64,000 nt of DNA from Blattamonas nauphoetae (GCA_033064195.1 JARBJD010000022.1:310001-374000), one strand, 5' to 3'. Shown: positions 54,601-63,387, numbered from the stretch's first letter. Numbers and translations are program-made. Notes: generated by a model not told the origin, from the letters alone.

Positions 54601-56625
54601 GATCAAATTGAATCCAGCTGTGTTCTCCGAAGCTGTGACAGAATCTGACAGGGCTGAGCATGGATTAGCACTTGAACATTCCGTCCCACTTCCACATATC
54701 TCCACCCACCACTCTCCATTTGCTGTTGGTAGTGAGGTTGTCTGTGGATTCGGAAGAATCGAGTCTTCAGTTGTCAGGTTTCCATTGACCGCGTCTGTCG
54801 AATAGAACCCGATTTTGGGGCTCGATGACGTCGACGTGCAGCCGACTGTTGTGGACGTGACCTTCACAGTTGTAGGTTCTTCAATGCAAATGTCATTCCC
54901 TCGAAAATGAGTGAGCGTGGAGTTCTTCTCTGAATATACCTGTTTCGCTTCATTCTCCCGAAAATGGCAGTCAGATAAATCAATAAAAGTCATCCAATAG
55001 TACAGTAAAACACCACCCCTCAACTCGGCTGTGTTGAGTGAGAAATCGCAGTGAAAGAATCTGGACGCAGAGTTGATAAAGAAAGCAACTCCCCCACGAG
55101 TTCCAGACTCGCAATTTGTGAATTTGCAGCTTGTCCAGACGCTGACTGAAATTGCTCCTGAATCTGCGAAACACGAACCAGCTGAGCTGGAAGATTGCCG
55201 CTCGAAAATGCAGTTTGAGAAAGAGGTGAATGCAATAGAGTTGGGGCAGACGATGGTTCGGGCTAACGATGTTTGTTGTGCTGACGGAGTCGTGAAATTT
55301 GACGAGACGAGATGGACATTGAAAGAATAGCTCAGAGTGAGTTGGTTGTTGGCGGTTGGAGTGCCTGACGTGGAAGAAAAGGTGAGTGAAGAGGAGTCGA
55401 AGAGGAAGAGGGGGAAGGCTCCTTTCTGAGCCCCAAGATTCACTGCTCCGACGAATGATGACTTGAACGACACTGTGAAGTCACAACGAATGATTTCGAA
55501 GGGATCCTTCACTTTCGTCTTTTCGATGATCGAAAATGCAGCTGATGGGTTTGTTGTTTCAAAAATGCAGTTCTCGAACAGATTTATGGCTGTTTGGGTG
55601 GAGTATTGGCTTCGATCCGCTGCTGATTGAACAGTAAATGTGGTCTTTTCCTCATTTTGGACATTGGGAGTTGCGTGGTTGTTACATTCAAGCACCGATG
55701 TGTTCAGGCAGATTGTCGATGAAGATGAGGTGAGGGATGACGTTGCTGTTCCATAAAGTGCATTGTCAACATGTGATAAGACACTTCCTGTCATTTGTTG
55801 ATCCATCATTATCAGTGTCGGTGTCGTTGCTTCAACTGATGTGGTCATATTCGAAATCTTGCTTGCTGCGATCGAAGAACGACCAAGAATGGAGTGATGA
55901 CTTGATTCAGTCGAACAAGCAACACCATGTGAACCAATGGAGTGGGATGAATGAAGATGAAGCCCTGAGATCGAAACATCAACGTGCAGAGAAGTAGAAT
56001 CAGCATTTGATGCCAAACAGAACGAACCCAACAGATTGTCGATGGTTTTGAGGGAGCACGACAGAATAACAACACTTGACGAGGCTGTCGATGTCGGAGA
56101 GGAGCTGGGAATCACCAGAAGAGGCGACACTCCACAGCTCACTTCAAAAGAAGAATGGGAGACTATGGCGGCCGAGTCCATGATAATTGCAGCGTGGAAA
56201 GTTGTGGAAGCTATGATGTGGTTGGTTGTTGACTGGCTTGTGGTATCTTGGGTTGGCTGTTTGAAGTGGATGGACGAGATGTAAATCGTCGAGTTTTCCA
56301 CAACTAAGATAGAGCTGAGAAAGACATTTGATGTACGTGACGTCGATAAAGTTGCTTGTTTGTCTTCTTCCGGACCTTGGAGAGGGAAAAGGGTCGTTAT
56401 CTTTGAGCCAACCAGTGACAATTGTTGCGAGAGAATTGGGAGGTTCAGTCCAAAGTATACATCATTTCCAAGCTGAATCGACAATATACTGGTCGAGAAG
56501 TTGTTGTCCTGAGTGACATGCGATCCAAGAAGACTTGACAACGACTTTGTCTCCGTATGTTGGCACGTTGGGTGAACCAAATCGTTCAAGACGAAAGAAA
56601 AGCACACAAAGGTCAACAATTTCAT
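45676..56625 (-). CDS. Giant modular beta-helix surface protein with membrane helix and pseudokinase tail
   Basis: One intronless frame of 3,649 codons. A signal peptide (MKLLTFVCFSFVLNDLVHP) leads a ~3,300-residue ectodomain rich in Ser, Thr and short beta-strand steps, typical of right-handed beta-helix proteins. A two-Cys signature close to CG-x4-PCxSL recurs about every 240-300 residues: SANPCSAL, CKWTSSFCATL, CGSDRLRCSSL, CGLIALPCSSF, CGKEKLPCSSL, CGLSVYPCKSL, CGHFFLFCETL, CGNAKLPCRTV (near nt 54680, 52735, 51850, 51085, 50320, 49595, 48745 and 47930). One membrane helix (IPIIIGVVVTLLFIFLLMI) is followed by a basic stop and a kinase-like domain with 'RWVPPEE', 'GTVFRLGLILWEI', 'PFGEIDG' and 'CLQIDPLKRPTL'. 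HRD and DFG are missing (SHWVLFDAND in place), so it is probably a pseudokinase. Ligand unknown. Confidence 0.88.
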   Translation of the reverse strand: MKLLTFVCFSFVLNDLVHPTCQHTETKSLSSLLGSHVTQDNNFSTSILSIQLGNDVYFGLNLPILSQQLSLVGSKITTLFPLQGPEEDKQATLSTSRTSNVFLSSILVVENSTIYISSIHFKQPTQDTTSQSTTNHIIASTTFHAAIIMDSAAIVSHSSFEVSCGVSPLLVIPSSSPTSTASSSVVILSCSLKTIDNLLGSFCLASNADSTSLHVDVSISGLHLHSSHSIGSHGVACSTESSHHSILGRSSIAASKISNMTTSVEATTPTLIMMDQQMTGSVLSHVDNALYGTATSSLTSSSSTICLNTSVLECNNHATPNVQNEEKTTFTVQSAADRSQYSTQTAINLFENCIFETTNPSAAFSIIEKTKVKDPFEIIRCDFTVSFKSSFVGAVNLGAQKGAFPLFLFDSSSLTFSSTSGTPTANNQLTLSYSFNVHLVSSNFTTPSAQQTSLARTIVCPNSIAFTSFSNCIFERQSSSSAGSCFADSGAISVSVWTSCKFTNCESGTRGGVAFFINSASRFFHCDFSLNTAELRGGVLLYYWMTFIDLSDCHFRENEAKQVYSEKNSTLTHFRGNDICIEEPTTVKVTSTTVGCTSTSSSPKIGFYSTDAVNGNLTTEDSILPNPQTTSLPTANGEWWVEICGSGTECSSANPCSALSDSVTASENTAGFNLIHVDSGVFTLAETTLTISVEFQGMGWDVNSSMFSQIKSEGVKVGGTGNVSLTSLSLHPSSPSATLVSLDSAAAKVHLSNVWVEQIVDHTVPLFSFSAGSATFELSVMNTISLTQTAAITLSGTAAFSVRRCWFMEIKQNAGNGGSVIDSSTSGLVMIDNSDFSRCSSSGRAGCCDFTSSGSTSQVNLTNTFFSNNLANQSSDALLTSFGNDLVFSGFSSNNLDLVTVRSISRQPHYLTNTANASFDAIPLKLYDYAVDFPVASRFWRGTPSSFFTSFYDLMTTLHATDDLLQITFNTPQSGPLTAITLMDQQFSFRYAQFTLDLDGDEEIVLKGKSYFRVYEGSFTVLSSIQHCPFVVLDSSHLVFSSPTIIFTSSQHKDSFIRNTGGSVTFESTTITKTGLDFGSHSFIESTGGSVVFQSIHFFWITSSSNGAVLNAKGTKLTATLSCFENCSAMNGGALALEVSNSVTATITHASSSKFNATFSNCRAIGADETLDNPTGKGGAIFVNGSTTISNPLRFYTSSTNDARFENNYAGEGNDVFITSSVFSGKTLSQISSFGGGSQSLNFRVVVEGLDIDDNQKDDIQNKLLPSPKVSVNGSELDPYGNPSGKDDPACKWTSSFCATLGYGIKFLTQKGVDGSAIPQTIQFLHNMTYTEKSVVVSDQDVTVTGTSAKSPTQATILRSLVEIDEAMAVGSFLFQVRNQGKLKVTNLDIKSKAGCGVFELLGDGEALELLDIAVISKEDVTHACSLVKTSSGPIVISKCQFNTTYGSTKPAIFTTPIITISAGAQPSSISSTSFSKLQTTTCPLLHFFTEGTIAFDTVSFTDTSRSGSNDTIVLISSPNLSQTISPLLWPHFDTASTPLLQFLAQDTSLTNDDPFFESSLLFYLLLPATEVHAGGSFGEGGFKSTHPNCGSDRLRCSSLDSAFRSASARLISTVLVDGALTLDALFSVSEGFTMMSSSSTVQTVTQTSDGWIEVDGAAASLDLTSLSFVPSSSSKASCFFSVSQGSLSLTSCEIGEKESTTTLGQNLARLFDIGSKGIMSLTKTTITSLQFTHAMAGTLIHLSHGSQFSISSDCVVHLIASNGKGSIVFVETTDITSTASSPPFSLLKSTLTVPTDRQFTELERNLFVGKEGTKEESLLWSWFPHSDTEEKIFVASEGMDHNNCGLIALPCSSFEKAFQKQKSGTKKLLLNSSSSLSQSLTPTFSSFAITSFTSPTRQTLTVTSSGSFSLTTQSLSVESINFEKATDSEKIASSLFILTASSCLSLGEVSFSSLSTTDSKSLIQSTSSGKIKLHTVSFSQCNEESNEKGRVIHITKDSFSSGDVVMKYVSFTVTAGKEGTDVLLVGAGIERLVTEESFDGTFGNEDDLTLLKLKQFLGEDRETPTHSGPLAYFMFCHSAGDVAVDSSFFDHAKCGKEKLPCSSLSHGWNQLKDSSSSVILSSTTTLNTLFTTTQTSQTLKSKSSALTVTVAESGSFIVSAGISLSLSMLDFSNVAMSSSSSSFVSLADTASLSVTSCSFSAFTSSASGSVLSGSVEGGCSVEFKSTRFVSCSSTHTEGSGVLDITLLTDTSSFLLSADSSFENCVSTGIQSDFLLLSHPQLSRSVLENTMKLDWTKDSSTATQFVGQEGTFLPLVPLYLYFTPMGSTGHLDQNWSDMSVCGLSVYPCKSLPSLWKRFGDKTDVTIKVKGNVEQVKSMMLNKKVRLNGGEHTLTINEGATTKNTLSGLFGVSKEAEMNSMNIEIKTLTSGSLFDCSSSSSLTLEDSLVTQLVSSIAGCLVCVNEGASLVVRNTSFSSVTSTHLLAGVIIASIREGSSFKLDNLTFSSCICSGSSNSVWMELVNTTSSPSFDYSTTDLKFDVTSAHTQNTAESIAGIDVYLFGGDLDSIIQAALWEGSWDTSKERSIWADDSKTGVNSSILPYLVDIAETVEVDESGWPFLKCGHFFLFCETLHFGLDRMKSANLGSMTIINSAPLVTTLKAKGEFSIVGKTPLSELSLSEDGRIEVVRDGLMESHLTLNTLSLLFSSTRHSSSFIASTQSSLSLLTCSLSSPSTSILNVHLIGMSDGSLNMNDVTSSSIKTTTSLFSTSSSVIVESCSFEQVERSSDGPSILEASLSDTHHVSMKNTKMGGSLSNGKSQWVLLKGADSESEKEESWTGTFNVSCALSSVMIERDQSTPSIDEKYNPYSLLYCFHSRTEGEIIVETTSSSTDHPLCGNAKLPCRTVDTGFGLTKEATVKISGNGELGSKMKFDEFDVIVSSLRHSGSLLVVGKGQIVNGEVNGLDSLTISEIVVNLDSSTLTSDEGVFENRGGLLALEKVNVSCSTEIGSLVVKLSRGALTLTNTTFISLSSSCPLISLSSFDSAQLEHVTVSDWTGSTFLSASNGKSQLTLRDCVFDGVLGSSEWNGEELCSWSSGMMKLTNTSTKVFGTTFTQLAMGALVVDGGSVSLHTSAFEDNSIDHSLFPSFHRNIACLNESKIEILSLSGGDGFKEGSSTWISSDCLLTSAIVNVDAPLFIPTLAVNECSSSKDRKTGVFSINLQGTTLIPCSLLLEIFSKGNETDSTVVDLTSAPTTFWNETHLNLTLSLTTHLSRLTDANEWRGRLKCGNGVVTSDFLVKVTAASEKKAQTKEMMKTMIPIIIGVVVTLLFIFLLMIVLLCRRHKKSKVKKEAQQETEELDQVEIKIEELGDNNFDHSANVIKANSALTFSDNESYTTNEEEKHLSEPVVPLLEPEEQLDTSEQAVKAVIIRDEKVCEMTVIVRETLYHRLHRQHNTLNPILMDKTAVKQKITRGLARLAREKPHSDILSKLTSHWVLFDANDDILFRLDTPKAIATISQTHIRGGENAEIRHNEEQRWVPPEEADGKQIVDASHGTVFRLGLILWEIETDLVPFGEIDGINAQRQLGSGILPKMDHISPEMAELIENCLQIDPLKRPTLASISQHFNGKTKDDPAETEKKSDGNDTILHP

Positions 56626-56963
56626 GGCGATGGATGATTCACAATTTCAGTTCAACACTAAGACAGATGTGATTCTCAGCCAGATGGTTTTTGAACGTTC
56701 ACGATGTTTTTGATGATGTGATCATCCCCTTTATCTGGATAGATTCAAATTTTGGTGTTCGCGAGTGTAATTAAAGTCGATATCTCGAAAAGACGTATGG
56801 AACGGGTTTGTCATGGGACTGATCTGTATTAAAGTTTCATGTTTTGATTTTTTGAACCTGCTGGCTTCATTCTGCCACAAATAATCGATATTTCATCGAG
56901 TTCTGAGCTTGTCGATTAGGTTTCCAGTAACCAATCAGAGAAGAATGAAGTGTTAGAAAAAAA
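56626..56963. other. Promoter-side gap of the giant gene
   Basis: About 340 nt, AT-rich, between the start of the giant surface-protein gene and the end of VPS53, both on the minus strand. It should hold the promoter of the giant gene. No motif, RNA gene or repeat was recognised. Confidence 0.5.
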
Positions 56964-59958
56964 TTAAGATTTTGTCTTTTTTAACTTATCAAACTCGTCA
57001 AGAAGAGTTTGCCTTTGGTCTCTTTTGATTTGCTACACGAAGTAAGAATGAAATGGGTCATACTTTGAGTTCGAGGATTTTTGAGAAACTTTCCCTTGTT
57101 CCATCTGGAAAAGCTTCAGTGAAAGACGAAAGGAGGAGATCCTGGTGTGTTTTAATGATGTTGATTGTTTTCTTGAGTGTGTCAAAACTGCGTTGGATCT
57201 GTTGAGAATATCTGCGATAGAAAGAGAGATCAACCGGAGAAAAATTGCACAAACAACAAGTCGGCCGGTTTATTCAAGATTTTGGGGATCTCCCGAAGAG
57301 TTGTGATGATGTTCTCTGTGTCAACTAATAGTTGATCTGATGCAGTCATCGATAGCTTCTTGACTCTTGTTGAAAACAGCGTCCACATCCTCTCGCCCAC
57401 ATTCTTCACCAACAGCCCAATGAACCTCTTCCACCGAATATCGTAAAACACGGAAGCGAGTGGTGTGAGTGAACTGACCAAGACTTCTGAGAACTCGCGG
57501 ACATATGGCGACTCCATCGTGTTCATCCCTCCGTCCTGGATTTTCTGGATGGTGACGGGCATCTGCGAGAGGCTCGGCTCGGCCTTGGTCAAGATCGAGT
57601 AGCAGAGGCATTCCTGCGTCAGTGTCAGCAACTGTTGTGAGACATCCTGAGGTGCCCGAGCAGACACTTTCGACTTAAACTCCTCGTCAAGCGACCCGAC
57701 GATGGACTTCACAAGCTCTTCCGTGGTTGTGAAGACGTACGTGATGGTGTTCATCACTGTGCAGATTTTGGTGTCCTCTTCGGAGGTGAGAATGATCACA
57801 TCTGGGCTGTATTGAGGGAAGTTCTTCACTGCCATTCTGGATGGGTCGCAATACCGATGGATGGATCTGGGAAGAGAGGAAAACGTTGAGAAGAGAGGAG
57901 AATGTTGAGAGGAGATGAGAACGATGAGAGGAGATGAGAACGATGATTGAGACACACTTCGGCAAAAGATGAACCAGATTCCTCAAATAATCTGTGAGCG
58001 AGTCCATAAACACGACACTCGTATCAAACATGACCTTCCCCCTTGACAGCTTCTTCATGTTTGTGTATCCTGTTTTGATTCGCTTGAACAACTTCGGAGC
58101 AGAATTGTAGACCATCGCTCCGCCTTCGTCTTTCGCTGTTTCTGCTTTATCGATGAGGTCGGCGTTGAGAGCGGCGAGCTCCTTCTTCTCTTGTTGAACG
58201 ACCAGATCCAGCGAGGGGATGAACGCTGACGAGAGGAGGGAGGTGAATGATGGAGTGAAGGGAGGAATGAGCCCCGAGCGATCGCCTTGCTGAGCCCGGA
58301 GTTCAATATCCTTCTGGCGCATCATCTTTTTCTGTTCAGCTTCCTCCATCTGCTTCTTTCTCTTCTTCTCTTCTGACTCCTTCTGCCACCTCGCGCGAAT
58401 CGCGGCCGCACTCGAACCCGTCATCTCCGACCCGAACTCCTCTTTGTCCTCTTCCGTTGAAGGTGAGTGGATGTTGACAAGGAACTTGGCTCGTTCCATT
58501 TGAGCTTTCCATTCCTGATCAGCTCCTCCATCCTTCCCTTTCTTCTCTTTCGTCGCTGTCTTCTTAGCGAGCACACTGAAGTTCTTGTCTTCGTATTCCG
58601 TCTCTTTCTGCGGTGTGTTGCTTGGGAGTGCCTCGATTTCATTGTCAGAAAACTGCAATGACTTGACGTAGATTTCCAGGTCCTCCTCAAATCTGAGTGT
58701 CTCTTCGAGAACGTTGACAATGATGGAGACATCCGTGTGGCCGGAGATTCTGAGAAAAATGGATTATTTGATGGGCACACGTTGGATCCAAATTGCGGTC
58801 TTGCTTAAGAAGTTGTTCGATATCGGTTTTGGTGATTAGACAAAACTCATAACAAAAATGTGACTGTAAAGACCAACACTGAGGGAAGATATTCTTGCGT
58901 CTGTAGAATGAGAATAAGGAAAAAGTAATTGGGGGAAACTGGTCAAGTTGTTGTATTGTTTTCTTCAACCATGTGTATCTTCCAATGACATTCTTGAAAT
59001 GATACTTTGGTCCAAGCTCTCCAAATTCCCGTTTGTACGGTCGAAGAATCGTCGAACAAACATTTGAAGTGATTTCAGTCCTGAAAAAGATGAAGAAAAA
59101 AGTGAAAAAGTGACCGAAAGTCGTCTCCAAGGACAGTAATGCATTCGCAGGCACCCTTTAGTTTGGCTGTTTCCTGATCAGATAGATTTGCTCCAAGTTC
59201 TGTCAATCTATCAGTAGAGATACAAGGAAGAGCGATAAAGAAAATGAGGTTATAAATAGTGCGAATGGCACACCCATTGATGTCAGCTGTGAGATATTTT
59301 TGTAGATCAGCTGTTAACTTTCTGTATTGTTCTATCACTGCTGTAATCTGTGGAATATTGAACTTTGAGAAAAATTCCACGAGCATGATAGTTGACTAGG
59401 GACAATAGTTTGGTTGGAAGACATACAGTGAGTGAATCTTTCAGGACTGGATATTGGCGCTTTGCAACGAGGGTCTGGAGAGTGTCAATTGAGGTAACTA
59501 CAGAAAAATGACAGAATATTTGATGGAAACTTAGCATTTGAAGTTTGTTGAGAGATGAGATTGAATTTTGGAGATTCTTTTTGCCGAGATCTAGATGGCT
59601 GATTTCTGAAGTAATAGTCTTCACCATTTGTTCAGAATCAAGACTCTTTGTCTTAATCTCCTGAATTTTTTCTCGAAGATTCTGTGAAATCATGGGTTGA
59701 CGAGGAAAGAAATACAGAGATAGCTCCATGAGCTTTGTCAAGTTCCTCCTTTCCTTTTTGGCGTGAAACTGATTGTTTATTCAGTGCATCATTGATTTCA
59801 GTTTCAAGGTGATAGATTTTGGTTTTCACTTGGACAGCGACTCGTCCTAGTTGACTAAGTGATTCCTCTGACTTGAACATGGAATTCACAAAATCAATAG
59901 GGTTGAAATCCTCTCGGTCGAGGTAATCCCATGAGACAGAAACCTCCCCAGATGACAT
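56964..59958 (-). CDS. VPS53: VPS53, subunit of GARP/EARP tethering complexes, 10 exons
   Basis: VPS53 tethers endosome-derived vesicles at the Golgi. Exons: 59958-59716, 59681-59531, 59497-59427, 59395-59274, 59207-59115, 59080-58781, 58749-57958, 57866-57255, 57211-57064 and 57032-56964; introns 31-91 nt; 866 residues, all phases consistent. The N-terminus matches the family: 'NPIDFVNSMFKSEESLSQL', 'SLDSEQMVKTITSEISHLD', 'NSISSLNKLQML', 'TLVAKRQYPVL', 'GRYTWLKKTIQQLD'. The C-terminus has 'SPYVREFSEVLVSSLTPL', 'ASDQLLVDTENIITTLREI', 'ESFSKILEL'. A charged Lys/Glu/Gln insertion (about residues 350-440) makes it longer than human. The 91-nt intron 57867-57957 contains a short direct repeat (GATGAGAACGATGA). 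Four of the introns are only 31-33 nt. Confidence 0.92.
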
Positions 59959-60053
59959 CTGAGGAGAAACGATGATCTAGCCCAAGACTTTTACTCCCAT
60001 GACAGGAAAATTCACTCTTCTCACGAAAGGGCAAAATAAATCTTTCCTGCTCT

Positions 60054-62047
60054 ATGGTGCAAGGTCAAAAGCTCTCTTTTCAGGAACATCGTGCCCGTAT
60101 TTACGAGATGTCGAAAGCAATGAACACATCTTCTTCCAGTACGAACAGTACTGGCCCACAGAACCAAACCCTCATTCGACCTACAAACTCAGTGTGTTCC
60201 ATTCTTTCGATGTATCGTACACGTCTTAGTGAGTTTGGCAGCCAACGAACAAGATTTTCACAAGAGACTCAACTCAGCCATTTTGGTGTGTAATCCATCA
60301 CTTCTAGTCATTATTTGTCATATATTTCTCTTATACATCGGATTGTGGATGCCTTTATGCTTCTCTGTTTATCCATCTCAGAAAGGAATCGAACTTGATC
60401 CCTCACGTTCCAGCCAAATTCCAGCTGATGCAACAATCGTTCAACCCTCACAAGATCGAACAGTCTCAGATATAACAGACTCTGGCACGACATCCTCTTT
60501 CGTATTCGCCAAAGCAGGACAACCACACTCCGTCTCACCTCTATCCCAGGATCTCGACACTTTTGGCATATCTATACCACAAGCAAGGCCAAGTCATGTA
60601 GTTGTCCCTGTTTCTCCCATCTCCCCAACAGAAGGAGGACGAAACCCAAGAAGCTCACCATTCTCAATGCACAATCCTCGTTCGCCTCTCTCGATGACAG
60701 TGATAAATGATTCGGAAGAAACAGATGAAACGATTATCCAGCAACTTAAACAAGAGAATTCCGATCTCTCACGGCAGATTGCGACATTAGAAGCAGCTCT
60801 TCTCAAAAATACGCAAAACGAAAATAAATGTGATAAACTCGCTCAAAACATACCTGAAAGGCAAAAATCATCTATTCTTGCATTTCCTGCCTCTGATTTG
60901 ACAGAATATCATTGTATGTCGTGTTTTCATCCTTATCTCACACATACTCTTGATTCTACTCTTTAATGGTCATTTAATTGTACATTTTCAGCTCTGATTG
61001 ATCCACGACTCTCATTCGCACGTTACCTCCAACATCACACTCTCCCTCCTTCACAACCAATCACATTTCAAATCTCGCAATCTCTCCAACTTTCTCAAAA
61101 CAAAGCAACATGGCTTGTTAATCATGGACAAATGGCCTTTCTTGATCATGTTTTCTCTGCGCCTCAGTTACTACCTCAAACCTCGGTTAACGAGGGTTCA
61201 TCCAGACCATCTCTTCTCCCTTCACGTCAGCGCACCCAAAACCAAAGAAAACTCACTCGATGTGGAACAGATCCATCCTACTCATTCACTCAGCAATCCT
61301 CTCAATCTCGTTTTCCCTCGGCCTCCACAAGCGACATGACACAAGGAAGAAACTCGGATTGGAAACGAAATATGAACGCACAACAAGTTGTATCAATATT
61401 AAACGATCACAGCAGGACTGGAGACGAGAAGGTGCATCGTATAACGTTTCGTTTCTCGTCATCGAGGCACACCCAAAAGAACAAGGAAAAAAAAATGAAC
61501 AAGGAGAGAAATAGTGAAGACGGAAAGAGAAAGGGAAATGACTGGGTGTGGTGTGTGGGTTTTTGTGATGCCACAAGAAACGCGAGCGAGACGATCTGTT
61601 TCGGAAACGATTCAGACAGCATCGACTTCACAGCACGTGGATTGTGCTATTACAATAAGACAGTTTGTAAAATGCATATATATTCCATTTCTCCATTTGA
61701 ATCATCTTTTCTCATTCTCGATCATCCTCTCTCTCGTCATCATTTTCAGGCCTATCCTTGTGCGTCACCTTGGTCCTCTTCATCTCAAATTGCGATAGAA
61801 CTGGATATGGTTCGGCATATTGCCGCATTTTTTGTGGATTCTTCCCGGGGGAGTGTAATTGTGACAAACATACCAGATTCCGTAAAAATCGGAGTTTGTC
61901 CGTCTTGTTGTTCTAACTCATCTTTTCTGATAGGCCGGTCTTAGTGGTATTGGTTCGAATGTCGAGGTGGTCTCTTTCCATGTGCTCTCGGCTTCTTCGA
62001 TCCAACCAGCTTCTGGGGATGCTATCATTGAATGGACAAAAGAATGA
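60054..62047 (+). CDS. SPRY-like domain protein, 5 exons
   Basis: Exons: 60054-60287, 60382-60913, 60992-61662, 61750-61893 and 61934-62047; introns 94, 78, 87 and 40 nt; 564 residues. The N-terminal half is Ser/Pro-rich with one coiled-coil stretch ('IIQQLKQENSDLSRQIATL'). The C-terminal half has alternating beta strands: 'PITFQISQSLQLSQNKATW', 'NDWVWCVGFCDATRNASET', 'SQIAIELDMVRHIAAFFVD', 'NVEVVSFHVLSA'. This order, with an IELD-x-AAFFVD strand pair, fits a SPRY/B30.2 beta-sandwich, a protein-binding fold. The domain is assigned from pattern only, so moderate confidence. A frame at 59999 overlapping exon 1 is a shadow. It starts 95 bp from the divergent VPS53 gene. Confidence 0.62.
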
Positions 62048-62312
62048 TGCAACCTCACACATCTCTTGATTTCAGATATTCATAACTTTTGATTTGATAC
62101 CTTTTAGTTATGCTTCTTTTGTGTGATTCTTTCCTTCAATCGGTCACATCATTTCTCATCGTTTCTGGCACTTCTGAGGGGTTGTCACCCCACTGGGAGC
62201 ATTCACTTGTTTTCCCAGAAAGCAGTTTCCCTGACATTTTTGAATTCACTTTCGCTTTTTTTCCAAGCCAAAAACGAGATTCATTGAACGAACGTAAAAC
62301 GAACAAAAGTTT

Positions 62313-62395
62313 GCATGGTGTGGGATTTGAACCCACGCACCCATACGAGTAGTAGATCTTGAGTCTACCGCCTTAGACCGCTCGGCCAACCATGC
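62313..62395 (-). tRNA. tRNA-Leu (anticodon CAA)
   Basis: Read on the minus strand, the 83-nt sequence folds as a class II tRNA: acceptor GCATGGT pairs with ACCATGC; D-arm GGCCGAGCGGTC; anticodon stem GTAGA/TCTAC around the loop CTCAAGA, which places CAA at positions 34-36 (reads UUG); a long variable arm; T-arm GTGGGTTCAAATCCCAC with a clear B box. No intron. The long variable arm agrees with leucine identity. Confidence 0.95.
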
Positions 62396-62596
62396 GATTG
62401 CCGTCCAGTTCAAAAATTGATATTTTATACAAAATGATTATTTGATGATGATCTTCCAAACACAATTGGTGGATTCATGATTTCTTCTGACAGAAATTGA
62501 TGGTTCCCACAAAATATAACACAAAACAGAAGTTAAACTGAGACGACGAATGTCAAAAACCTATGGACATAATGCAACCAAACTAGAATGAACTCG

Positions 62597-63387
62597 TTAC
62601 TCCGTTGTGGATTCAGACGTATCGGCTGAAACAGGAGCAGCTTCACCTGCCTTCTTAGCCTTGGCTTCTTCAATAGCAGGCTTGATTTTCTCTTCGTACA
62701 CTTTCTCGGCTTGGGGCTTGATAACTTCGGTGTATGTCTTCTTAGCCATTGTAACAAGGCCAAACTTAACAGCCACAGGAGCACCAAAGACAAAGATGAT
62801 GGAGAGGACGGCTGTGGTGGTGTTGGAGAAGAGAGTTGTGACGATGGCGATGGAGACGAGAACAATGGTCACAAGAAGTGGTTGGAAAAGTGGGTTCTTT
62901 TTCAGTTCGTCCACTTTTTCTTTGTGTTCGGCAGGGACTTCTTTTGTCTGGAAAGAGGCGAGGTAGGAAGAGAGTTTGTCGATTGATTCGGAGATTCTAT
63001 TGACGCAAAAAGAGACTGATGACCATAAATAACAAACTTAGAATCTTCGACTTTACCGGCGCCAAAGAGTGAAAGGAGGAGGGAGAGTAAGTAGACTTCA
63101 AGAAGGCCGAACGTAACGTAAGTGAGGAATGATAGGTCTGTCGCACTTACAAACCTAGAATAGACAAAAGAATCAACAAGAAGGGAATAAAAAAAATAAT
63201 AGAGTGGATGAGCAGACCATGTGTTGATCACTACCACCAGTAGAGAGCCAAGATACACAACAAAATTGTCCAACGAAGCGACTTGTTGAATGTAGTAAGC
63301 GGCTTGGCCAAGTTTGTTTTTGTTAATAAACTGGGTGATGGCCTCTTTTCGTTGGGGGTTCACGACTTTGGTTTCGGTTTCAGACAT
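62597..63387 (-). CDS. Reticulon-like ER membrane-shaping protein
   Basis: Exons 63387-63218, 63154-63038 and 62996-62597 (introns 63 and 41 nt) encode 228 residues starting MSETETKVVNPQRKEA; an in-frame Met at 63420 is less likely. Two long hydrophobic hairpins are separated by a charged ~45-residue loop: the first around 'NFVVYLGSLLVVVINTWF' to 'LLEVYLLSLLLSLFG', the second 'LLVTIVLVSIAIVTTLF' to 'VLSIIFVFGAPVAVKF'. A Lys/Glu/Ala amphipathic tail follows (KVYEEKIKPAIEEAKAKKA). This is the reticulon-homology layout that curves ER tubules. Sequence identity to known reticulons is low, so TMEM33- or ARL6IP1-like proteins remain alternatives. Confidence 0.68.

Noticed and set aside
57867-57957. 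Short direct repeat (GATGAGAACGATGA) as a possible regulatory or CRISPR-like array
   Set aside because: It is only two to three degenerate copies inside a predicted intron of VPS53, consistent with slippage in a pyrimidine-rich tract.
59999-60229. 76-codon plus-strand frame upstream of the SPRY-like gene
   Set aside because: It overlaps exon 1 in another frame, ends without a useful splice, and the alternative frame from 60054 connects cleanly through four introns.
62140-62336. Minus-strand frame overlapping the tRNA
   Set aside because: It runs through the tRNA sequence and has no recognisable protein features.
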